Assembly (NCBI GenBank): GCA_021209875.1
Contig: JAGYVD010000002.1
Coordinates: 1,178,001 to 1,242,000 of the forward strand
Direction: 5' to 3'
DNA: 64,000 nt
DNA from: Rosellinia necatrix
Lineage: Eukaryota; Ascomycota; Sordariomycetes; Xylariales; Xylariaceae
The translations under genes were made by a program, and so were the position numbers. Positions 11,294 through 20,347 of this stretch are shown here, piece after piece. Below the pieces are notes generated by a model that searched no databases, was not told the origin of the DNA, and saw nothing but the letters and a program-made list of their open reading frames with translations. The first letter of the stretch is position 1; the number at the start of each line of letters is the position of its first letter.

Positions 11294-14200
11294 CTACGGG
11301 TACCGGAAACGCTCATCGACTTCTCTCAATAGCTTATATATCTTCTGTTTAACGACTTTGGTGTCCTTGGAACTGTCGGCTCCCACGATGGCATTTTTGT
11401 AGTCTGAAACTATCTCATTTCGCAGCGTATCATCATAAAGCTGTAGATATTTCTGGATACTCTCAGGTATCTCCGACAGCTTAGTTTTCGACTTCTTGCA
11501 CGAGTAGTTGAAGATCTCCCAGCAGTTCTTTGTAATCTCGGTCTCCATTCCAAGTGTCATACGCGAAAACACTCCGCGGCCTATAGAGTGGTTAACCAAC
11601 TATGCCACTCGCCCAAAGAGTTCAATGGAGTTATACCACAGTCCTCAGAGATTTTCTTATATGTCGGCTTTAATTTCCTCTGAATAGCGAACTCCAAAGA
11701 CCGGTTTGCTTCACGTTGTTTCGCTTTAACGGTAGACGAGAGCGAGGCGATCTTGTTTAAAAGTCCGTCGACGCGTGCTTTATTCTGATGTTGTAGTAAG
11801 TTTACCACGCCATTAAAAACAGCCTGCTTTTGTAGGTGAGATATAAGAAGATCCTGAATTTGATCTTGATGAAACTTGCAAGTCTCGATGTATTGATATA
11901 GTGCACGCGGGATCTTCTTAGTAAAGACCACCTCCCAGGGAACACCGAGTGCCTTAAGCAAAGGAGCGGCAAGGTCTCGTAAACCGTCAGTCTAGCTCAA
12001 GCGGCAAAATGACAATAGTTAGGGTCACAAACCTGCGTTGAAATTCCGTAGTCCCCTTTTGCCAGAAAATACCCCACTATTGACATTCAGCAACCAGTTG
12101 GAGGGTAATTATGGTATGTAAACTTACTTTCGAATGAGTATTGCTCTGTAGGTGACATATTTCACACCCTCGTCGCCGGGGTTGTGGGATGGCCAGGAAT
12201 GAGCAACATTCGGAGCACAAGTAGCGCCGTGCAAAGCTGCCGTCTCGATATGATTGAATAGCACGTCTAGGATGCTACTCAGCTGACTGACAAGCTCTTT
12301 ACTACTTATCCGAAGCCGCTATTATCATCAACTCATATATTCCCCTCAATAAATAGGACGTAGTGCCATACCTCTTTTAGCTCTGTTGCTTTCTCTCTCA
12401 CATATCGTATTTCTGCCTCTTTTTCTTCATTGGTAATATATGGATCGATGTCCCATTTACAGGACCATATATAGAGAGAGTTGAAAATTTGAAGGAGGCC
12501 GTTCAAAAACGACTTACCGTTGGCAACACATCTTGCCTCTGTTAATTTCTTCGCATGAACCCTAAGTTGCGGGATATTTGTATCATTCACGTCATTAAAC
12601 CCGTCCATTTCGTAGCCGTTGGATAGCAATTGGTAAGCTTGACTGCTTGTGCAAAATACGGGCAAGGCGCGTCCAACTTCAGTGTAGTCCCGTTGTTCTT
12701 GGCCCGGATCGAAATTCGCGGGATCAATATACTGTGATTCTTGCTGATCAAGTCTGTAATTGTGAATGAGAATAATTTCATGGATAAAGAACCGAAGGGA
12801 TACGGGCGGGATATAACCAAAAAGTAGTGTATAAATTGACATACTCTTTCAATCCGAGAGCGAACTTGCTCCGGATGACTCGCCGAGAATGATCGTTTCT
12901 TCTCAAGACACACTCCGTATTCAGTTCTTTTTTAAGAATCTCTACTTCCCCCTCAAGCTGGTCATGGTGGACTTCATTTTCAAAAATCTGTCCCCGAAGA
13001 TCTTCTTTTTCGTTCATTACCATTTCGGTTTGAGATCTAAGATATGTAATCATAGACTGGATATCATCTTGCGTTAGGTGGTGCTCTGCTGAAAATTTCG
13101 GCATGTCTTTTTCCAATTCAGCCCAAAAATCCCCGGCAGAGATCCAATGAACGGATTGGTCTTCTTCCTTTATGGCTACCATAAGTCGTTTGTTGGCTTT
13201 GGTGATATACGTCTTAGTCCCGCGTCTCTTTGGACACTCCTTGGGCGGGTTGGCCACTTTGCCACCTTCTAGATAGGCTCTGAGCTTCTCATACCGGCTT
13301 ATGTGTTTATCAATCTCGTAGCCATACGTTGAAACGGCTTCCAGTCGTTCTCGGAGCTTCATGAGATTCGACGATATCCCACATGCACGGAGGTGACCCT
13401 CGGCGTTGCGCAATTTTCTAACATTTTCACCTAGCCCCAAATCATCGGCCGCTTCGTAAATATTAATATCATCTGTCTTGGAGCAGACAAATGTTAAGTT
13501 GGAAATATTTCCGTCGAGTTGTAGCTGTCGCTTAAATCCTGTGTCGAGTAGTTCCTGCGCGGCTTGGTCATCAACAGCGCGGGTGATCATTGAAACAACC
13601 CATAGACTATCACACTTCTCGATATACTTTTCAGCAACGGCTGCCCGAGCTACGTTAGAATCTCTCACACCAGGCTAATATGATATTATGAATTAGTAAA
13701 AGTAAGTGGCCTCTAAAAATGGCATCTAGTGCAGGCGGTTGGTTGTAAACTGAGCTCATACCCAGCACAGGCAAAGGACTACCTAGGAGAAATATAGATT
13801 GGGCAGCTGGGAGGGCCAAAGTAGGATTGTTGTGTTTATCAGCTATCAAACTAGGAGATATAGATAGATGGACTCACGAGATCAACAATGACGGCGCCAG
13901 AAGAAAGGACGTCAGCCTTAGTATATATACGGACAACCTTGATTAGCGGCCAGAGCCGCATTTTGTGCTCGTTGCTGTTTTCCTCCCCACTGGGATAGGC
14001 AGGGTTGGCTTTATTTTTACTGTCCACATAAGTTTGGATGGCTTTATATAACCCCTCGGCTGTACTTTCGCGTATGATCTTTGTTGTGCCGAGTAAAGCC
14101 TTAACAGTAGGGTCGTCTGCCAGTGTCTTTGCGTTGGTTTCACCGATCTTTTTTCTGTCTATTCCAGAATAAACCGCTTTAATTTTCATCCACGCAATGT

Positions 14201-15061
14201 TAGCATCGGACCCCTCAAGCTGTCCCTCGCTAGATGCCTCTCCACTTCCTGTTAGATCGTGGAAGAGATATCCTAATTCATGATCCCAGTCTTCCACAGA
14301 GATAAATTCGATCTCTGCAATATACCGATGATCGGGAATGTCCGAATTGTTCCAAGATATCTCGGTGACCACGGCGGTGCAAGCACGGAAACAGCTGGTT
14401 GGTATCTTACCAGGAAGCTAGAGTTAGTAATTATCAATACACAGGGTTTGCTGCTCTTGAAAGATCTAGGAGAATACAAGGGTTACGAGCGCGCGAAACT
14501 GGCAACTAAGTATACGACTCCCTATGTTCCTGCTCTACCCTTGGGAATACGATGAATAGAAGTGCCCACTAGATTACTCACCAGCTTTTCCTCATCTAAC
14601 AAGGCATTGATAAGAGAGCTCTTGCCATGGCCGGTGCCACCAATGATACCAATGATTGTCCGAGGATTATTGGCCCTTTCCTTGAGGCTTTTGGTCGACG
14701 ATAGTGGTGATATGTCAAGGGAGCTCGCGTTTTCGGTGAGATTGCATGATAGTTCTTCCAATATAGACGCTCCGACGGATTGATAACGGTTAAGGATGTC
14801 CACTTGCTCAGAAGCGATAGCCGCTCGAAGGAAAGGAAATACATCTACTAAGTCCACTGGAAGTGTAGCCCGGTGGTCGCTAACTTCACATTCTTGGGCT
14901 TGATCGAGGCAAAGTTCATGGTTGTCTTCTTCCTTTGCACGTCTAGACGACCTGCTTGTCTCGGTTTTTTCTCCCCACGCATTGGGCATCCGGGCACTTG
15001 TAGCAGAGGATATATTGGGTTCGTGGATAGTATCCTTAAGGTCGTTACTCGGTCCTGCCAT
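11294..15061 (-). CDS. Dynamin-superfamily large GTPase, SLIP-GC-like
   Basis: Large GTPase with an N-terminal dynamin-type G domain and a long helical C-terminal part, like the fungal relatives of vertebrate nuclear GTPase SLIP-GC. Exons by my splicing: 15061-14582, 14405-13878, 13674-12845, 12753-12372, 12318-12128, 12076-12033, 11975-11637 and 11580-11294, giving 1026 residues. G1 is GGTGHGKS (141-148, Lys147). G3 DLPG (335-338) spans an intron. G4 is SKTD (401-404). A charged coiled-coil region follows near residues 550-610 (TEMVMNEKEDLRGQIFENE). The short exon reading NGVFSGKRGLRNFNA and the next exon (DLAAPLLKALGVPWEVVF) match the conserved family C-terminus. Two acceptors are atypical: AAG at 14406 and GAG at 11976. 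They were chosen because they restore conserved sequence and phase. Cellular role in fungi is unknown to me. It is divergent from CFIm25, with a 780-bp shared upstream region, and looks less GC-rich than that neighbour. Confidence 0.85.
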
Positions 15062-15841
15062 GGTGAATATTGAATGAAGGTCATTTACGAGAGATTAGGG
15101 TGCACGTATCCTTTAAGTATAACCTGCGGAGTCAGGCAGAGAGAAGAAATGTTTTGAGAGTACTGTAATACGCTGTTTAAGTAGCAGATGTTTGAACTTT
15201 TGTAGCCTGCCTACCTACCTACCTACCTAGGTAGGTACTTCAACAAGCCAGAACTACTGTAGTCGCGACTGCCTTTTGTTATAATGCTGTTCAATCAGTC
15301 TTTCTGTTTTAGCTAGACATTGCTATAACATCGTTTTATTTGCTAACTTTATAGACGTTCTAATACAATTCGACTTAAAAAAATTGGAACTCGGGTGTTT
15401 TCTATGAAATATGCTGTCCTCGACGTAAAATACAAGGCAAAACATGACTGTCAACAGCCTGCCAACAACGTCCTAAAACCAGATCCTCCCCTATAGGCTA
15501 TAGGTAGGGTAGGTAAATGCTTACTTAGAGATGCTGATTACCTAAGGGAAAGCGTGCCCACTTTTTAACGACACCGCCTGCCCGATTCGATCATAACATC
15601 GGAGTTACGGTAGTTACCTCGATTGAGTAGGTACCTACCTACTGGCTAGGTACCTTCTATCTAGCTCCAGGGTACCTATTCACCTACAGCCGCGTAGACA
15701 TCCAGTTTAGCTGATAGGTAGCTGCAGCGGTACAACCTAGAGAGCTTCATTTTTGACGTCTCACCGCGATCGCAAATCCAGTTGCCCAGCACGCGCCCGC
15801 ATAATGAACTCTTGACCTGCAATTGAAACCCCCACATCACC
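15062..15841. promoter_or_regulatory. Divergent intergenic region, GTPase / CFIm25
   Basis: A 780-bp head-to-head spacer that must hold both promoters. It contains several ACCTACCT/AGGTAGGT blocks (15207-15236, 15625-15660), some forming the palindrome CTACCTAGGTAG. I see no clear TATA box. Confidence 0.5.
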
Positions 15842-16720
15842 ATGTCTACAGTGACGGCGACAGCGCTGCAGAGCGCCTATCCTCCCACGATCCCGCTCCC
15901 GTTCAATTCCAACCAGCCGAGCACGATCCGCCTGTACCCTCTGTCCAACTACACCTTCGGCGTGAAGGAGACGCAGCCCGAGGAAGACCCTTCCGTCATC
16001 GCGCGCCTGAAGCGCCTGGAGGAGCACTACTCCGCCCACGGCATGCGGCGGACGTGCGAGGGCATCCTCGTCTGCCACGAGCACAACCATCCGCATATCC
16101 TGATGCTGCAGATCGCCAACGCGTTCTTCAAGCTGCCGGGCGACTACCTGCGGCCCGAGGACGACGAGATCGAGGGCTTCAAGGCGCGCCTGGACGAGAG
16201 GCTGGCGCCTGTCGGTAGGCTCGGCGAGGGCGAGGAGGCGGGCAGTTGGCAGGTCGGCGACTGCCTGGCCCAGTGGTGGCGGCCCAACTTCGAGACCTTC
16301 ATGTATCCCTTCATACCGGCCCACGTAACGCGCCCCAAGGAGTGCAAGAAGCTATATTTCATCCAGCTCCCGGAAAGCAGTACGTATTGGGCCGCCATCT
16401 TCTCCCGCCGTCTATATCCCCCGTCTAACCTGGCTGAGCTAACCACCGACGTGACAGAGATTCTCAGCGTGCCAAAGAATATGAAACTCCTTGCTGTCCC
16501 TCTTTTCGAGCTCTACGATAACACGGCACGCTATGGCCCGCAGCTGTCTGCGATACCACATCTCCTCAGCCGGTACAACTTTGAGTTCGTAAATGAGAAC
16601 GGGGAGGTTGTGGCTGCGACTCCCGGGTCTGGTCCAGAGGGATATGTGCCCAAGACAAAAGTGCTATGGAGCGGAGACGAAGATATGAAAGATGTGAAGG
16701 CGGAGAATGGCACGAGCTGA
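15842..16720 (+). CDS. NUDT21: Cleavage factor Im 25-kDa subunit (CPSF5, Nudix fold)
   Basis: Subunit of mRNA 3'-end cleavage factor Im. In known orthologs it binds UGUA elements upstream of poly(A) sites, acts in the nucleus and uses a Nudix fold without catalysis. The start MSTVTATALQSAY is followed by the family block TIRLYPLSNYTFGVKE. Then come RLEEHYSAHGMRRTCEGIL, HNHPHILMLQ, and the C-terminal block VPKNMKLLAVPLFELYDN with PHLLSRYNFEF. The frame is open over 292 codons, but residues 180-205 (STYWAAIFSRRLYPP..) are not conserved. They correspond to a 78-nt intron, 16380-16457 (GTACGT donor, CTAAC branch, ACAG acceptor). Spliced, the protein is 266 residues and reads PESKILSVPKN, the family consensus. 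The intron length is a multiple of three with no stop. GC-rich codons mark it as a housekeeping gene. It faces the UPF0047 gene tail to tail, 185 bp apart. Confidence 0.93.
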   Translation: MSTVTATALQSAYPPTIPLPFNSNQPSTIRLYPLSNYTFGVKETQPEEDPSVIARLKRLEEHYSAHGMRRTCEGILVCHEHNHPHILMLQIANAFFKLPGDYLRPEDDEIEGFKARLDERLAPVGRLGEGEEAGSWQVGDCLAQWWRPNFETFMYPFIPAHVTRPKECKKLYFIQLPESSTYWAAIFSRRLYPPSNLAELTTDVTEILSVPKNMKLLAVPLFELYDNTARYGPQLSAIPHLLSRYNFEFVNENGEVVAATPGSGPEGYVPKTKVLWSGDEDMKDVKAENGTS

Positions 16721-16905
16721 GATGTGTTCTATTGCCTTGGTCACAGGCTTGGGGAAAAGCTGGTTGTAACACGAATTAGGCGTTTGGCGTAGTCAAGATT
16801 CATGGCATAAAATACGGGCTTTTTGCCCAGCCGAGGCTATGCAGCAACTCGGGCAGTAGAAATTTGCTTTTTGTACCGTCTATATATAATTCATTACAGG
16901 AATGC

Positions 16906-17707
16906 TTACGCCTTCTCGCCTTGGATGGTTGCCATCACTCGCCTCGTATGCTTCATATCCCGGAATTCGAGGTACCAGATGCCCTGCCACGTGCCCGTCG
17001 CCTTCGGGAGTCAGCCGTCTTGGCTTGCTACAAGGGGATTTTGGCTTGTTTGTGATAACTTACTAGCTTGCCGTCCTTGATGGGGATAGTTACACTGGCG
17101 CCAATCAAGGCACTCTTAACATGCGCCTATCAACAGTCAATATGGACACACTTGGTGAACACCATCCTCTCTGACACCGACGTACCGGCATATCATCGCT
17201 CCCTTCTGCACTATGTCTGTAGAGCTCCTCGCCTCCAGGACCCGCTTCGGGCGCAATCCTGTCCAAGGCGTCGTTCATATCGGCGCGCACATCTTCATCC
17301 CAATTCTCATTGAGGCTGAGCGCACAGCTTGTGTGCTGGACGAAGAGATTGAGGATACCGACCTTGTACTGCCGAATCTCGGGGAGGGCTTCCATGACCT
17401 CAGGGGTTACGAGATAGGAGCCGCGCGAGCGAGGCGGGAGCGTGAACTGCTTCTGATACCACATGGTTACTGGTGGAGGGGTTACGTCACGTTCAAGGGG
17501 CCGGGGTGCCCGGCTGAAAGGGTTGAGATAGATGAAAGGTAGCACGCAGAGCTGGTGAAATAACCCGGGGAATAAGGCTACAAGCAAGAGAAGAAAAAGC
17601 GCAAGTGTCAGTAGATTTTGCGAGAGAGACGAAGTGGATGACGGCATTTGTGATGTTTGAGAGGTTGTGATCCCCGGCTTTGGTGGTTGAGGTGGGGTTC
17701 CCTGCAT
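16906..17707 (-). CDS. UPF0047/YjbQ family protein with N-terminal membrane segment
   Basis: Member of the UPF0047 (YjbQ) family, a small beta-fold protein whose bacterial members have been linked to thiamine-phosphate synthase activity; the fungal role is not established. Exons 17707-17186, 17126-17064 and 17001-16906 give 226 residues. The conserved domain starts at Met82 (MWYQKQFTLPPRSRG). It includes VQHTSCALSLNENWDEDVR, YRHSAEGSDDMPAHVKSAL, and LATGTWQGIWYLEFRDM near the end. Residues 1-81 are extra: a Ser/Pro-rich start, then a strongly hydrophobic stretch at about 31-62 (LLTLALFLLLLVALFPG) that could be a membrane anchor or signal anchor. Translation could instead start at Met82, which would give a normal-length family protein. 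The last acceptor is AAG. It converges with CFIm25. Confidence 0.9.
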
Positions 17708-18079
17708 TGGGCTGCTGCGGGAGGCTCTCCCACCAATAGGTGCGACCTTATTAGAGAGAGCTCCACTAAGACTACCTATCTAGGTATCTGGGTATGAACG
17801 CAATGCTGATAGGTATCTCCCGGGGAAGAAGGCCAGCTATTTCACTGTCTTCTAGGTTTGAATAGACCCGGGATGCAAAGGCATTTTCGGACATAGAAAG
17901 AGAGAGAGAGAGAGAGAGAAAAAAAAAGCCTTTGATTGAACCCAGCTCTATGTTGTCTTGCTGTGGGATAGTATGTACACAACCGGCAATGCTTTTGCGC
18001 TAAATTGCCAGTTCGAATAACCGAGGCATATGGCCGCTCATATAACTTCTCCAGTAGGTCTCGGATTTGTAGCATTGGT
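17708..18079. other. Spacer with (GA)n/(A)n microsatellite
   Basis: Between two minus-strand genes, covering the 3' flank of NDUFS6 and the upstream region of the UPF0047 gene. It holds a (GA)n tract followed by an A run at about 17896-17928. No gene is seen. Confidence 0.6.
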
Positions 18080-18786
18080 CTATGCAAGAGGGTAGGACGT
18101 CTCGGGGAGGGATTCTAGATGCTTTCGGTTATGCTCGTTGGCCTAAGAGACGCTCTGTTAGTTCCTATCATTCAAACGCAGGCCACTCACTTCCACTGAC
18201 GTTCCATTGCGCTCCGTATATACCAAACAAGATCTTGGGTTGTGAGCTACTCACAAATGGAAGGCCACAGTAGTTACAGGTGGCTATTTCTGGCTTGTCT
18301 GTATTGATGAAGATTTTCGGGTGTCCGGCAGGTCCACCGCCGCCGTCGCAAGCAACCATGCGGTCGTGAGTCCATCGGACAGGCTGCCTGTGAATGAGCT
18401 CGATAGCCGCTTTTGATGCGGGCTTTTCCACAGTCAGTAACCGATCAACCCGCCCATTCATCATGTTGTTTCACCTGAAGGTCGAAGTCGGTTTGCTCGA
18501 ATCGAGGACCAGTCATAGCCGTTGCTCTAGGTTTCTGACTCCTTGACCAGATTCCGACGCGGTTAGGCGCCTGCTTCAAGCCTAATTCCGCATTCTCGGC
18601 CAGGCCTAGGGAATCCTCTTCGCTCTTCGTCTCGGGGGTCGTCTCGGCTTTGGCGTTAATGGGGGCTTTCTCGCATAGCCCAGCGGACACAGCAAAGCTA
18701 CGTCGTGTGGTACATGTTTGCCGCGAGAGCCTAGTCGCGCCCCGGATCGAGACGCGCGAGATCATTATTGCAAGATGTGCTGTCAA
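18080..18786 (-). CDS. NDUFS6: Mitochondrial complex I zinc-binding subunit (NDUFS6)
   Basis: Accessory subunit of NADH:ubiquinone oxidoreductase carrying a zf-CHCC domain, needed late in peripheral-arm assembly in known orthologs. It acts on the matrix side of the inner membrane. Exons 18786-18475, 18422-18255 and 18142-18080 give 180 residues, all phase 0. The N-terminus (SRVSIRGATRLSRQTCTTRR) is basic, hydroxylated and free of acids, as expected for a matrix-targeting peptide. The core reads IELIHRQPVRWTHDRMVACD, then GGGGPAGHPKIFINTDKP and CNYCGLPFANEHNRKHLE. Likely zinc ligands are Cys129, His138, Cys153 and Cys156. The last exon completes the family tail (ESLPETSYPLA). It diverges from the Mpp6-like gene, sharing a 648-bp upstream region. 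Confidence 0.94.
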
Positions 18787-19434
18787 TTGAATAAAGTGAC
18801 CCTTCGGTGTCTGGATGGCGAAGTTGGAGGTTGAGCAGGCGAATGGCTGCCAGGGATGTGATAGGAGCTCGGGCCACCTCTTACCTAAGGTTAAAGGCAG
18901 GTACCGAGGAGGAGGTAAATATGTACCTACCTATAGGTAGGTAGCCTCTAGGCACTAACATACCTACCAGGTAGGTTACCTACCTACAATGCTGAATTCG
19001 GGTAGGCACTTTAGGCAAGAATGTAGGTACCTACCTCCTAGCAAGGCGCGATAATAACGGTTCCACTAGATAGACACATCTTTTCGGAATCGCCTCCCAT
19101 TCTTGTGGTTCTCACAGTCTCACATCCAATAACTATCTCATCGCCTGCTCCCAATTCCCAAGTGAATATACCGTGACCTACCTACCTACTCTAGCACCCA
19201 TCTACCCAAGGTGCTAAATACAGCCTACCAAAGGAGTTGGCCAAATGGATAGGTAACCCCTCGGCAAGGTGCAGGTACTGATTGTCCCGCTATCAACTTT
19301 ATCTCTTAATCGAGCTTCTATTCAAGGGATTAAAGAGCATTCGCGGTCAGCTCTTGGGGAGATTGCCGCTTCGGGTTCTCTCTTTTCGTCTTTCGTCTGG
19401 TTATTCACAAAAGAAGACGTGACCAAACCTGAAG
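18787..19434. promoter_or_regulatory. Divergent intergenic region, NDUFS6 / Mpp6-like
   Basis: Head-to-head spacer holding two promoters. Its centre (18900-19045) is dense in TACCTACC and AGGTAGGT units, and smaller blocks recur near 19180. A CCAAT-like ATCCAAT occurs near 19120. Confidence 0.5.
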
Positions 19435-20347
19435 ATGGCGTCCCAAGGCACCCCGAAGACCATGTCTTCTAGACTGCTAACTATGAAGTTTATGCAGAGA
19501 GCTGCTGCTTCTTCTTCGGCCTCTTCCACCCCCAGCACTCCCCCATCTAACGACCTGCCAAGCAAGCGTCGCAAGGTCCAGCACAATACCACCCCGCCAC
19601 AGAATGTAGATGCGCTCGTGAACCAGGCCGCTATCCAGGCCGCCATTGCAGAGGAAGAGAAGAAAGTCGAAAGCGCTTTACTCAGGCGTGCCGAGGAACT
19701 GGGCGACGCCCGATGGGTCCTTGATGTCTCCAAACAACCCACAGGTCGCGTGGCGCAAGCCCCCCTGAACGTCATACAAGTTGGCTTTGCGCAGATTGAT
19801 TCCTTCGATGCTGTGGGAAATGAACCCGACTCAGTTGCTACCTCTCACGATAGTGTTACGGCGTTGCGGCGATACAATATGGACAAGAAAAAGGTGAGTT
19901 TTATATTATCAGAAATCCACACAGACAACATGCCTGCGATGCTCTCTACCGGTACTAATATCATTACAGACGCCCAAGAGGACCCAGGACAACAGCAGTG
20001 AATCAAGTTCTGGTTCGGGGTCTGAATCTGACTCCGACTCTGATGCCTCATCGCCCGAAGAAACCACCGGGCGGAAGTCGTTCGGCTCTAACACACGAAC
20101 CGCATCCTCGACGCGATCTACGCCTCGAAAGACTGCGAAGGGCAAGAAAAGCACAGAGCAACTCAGAGCCATTCAATTTGCGGAGAAGAGGAGGAGAAAA
20201 GAAGTGAAGTTGAACAACCCCAAAGGTGGTATAACTTCGATCTCGTCTGGAGGTAGCCCCTCTACGAGTTTCAATTGCTTCAAATGCAGTCAGCCCGGCC
20301 ATAAAGCTATAGATTGTAAACGGCCCGGAAACCGGCATACAAGATGA
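19435..20347 (+). CDS. MPP6: Mpp6-like nuclear exosome cofactor with C-terminal zinc knuckle
   Basis: Likely member of the M-phase phosphoprotein 6 family, a cofactor of the nuclear RNA exosome. Exon 1 is 19435-19893 and exon 2 is 19970-20347, joined in phase 0 after DKKK, giving 278 residues. The family signature is the N-terminal MSSRLLTMKFMQR (residues 10-22), matching the SSR..MKFM motif of yeast Mpp6. The rest is mostly disordered: a Ser-rich stretch, the basic SKRRKVQ (possible nuclear signal), an acidic-serine block (SGSGSESDSDSDASS) and a basic region (KRRRKEVKLN). The C-terminus has a CCHC zinc knuckle, CFKCSQPGHKAIDC (Cys256, Cys259, His264, Cys269), an RNA-binding module absent from yeast Mpp6. 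The call rests on the short N-terminal motif, so a family assignment by profile would strengthen it. Confidence 0.75.

Noticed and set aside
11581..11640. Frameshift in the SLIP-GC-like GTPase
   Set aside because: A 54-nt canonical intron (GTATAA donor, CTATAG acceptor) at 11581-11636 joins EDCG to RGVFSRM in frame, so no lesion is needed.
15761..16324. 187-codon minus-strand open frame
   Set aside because: Antisense shadow of the GC-rich CFIm25 exon; the plus strand has clear family conservation.
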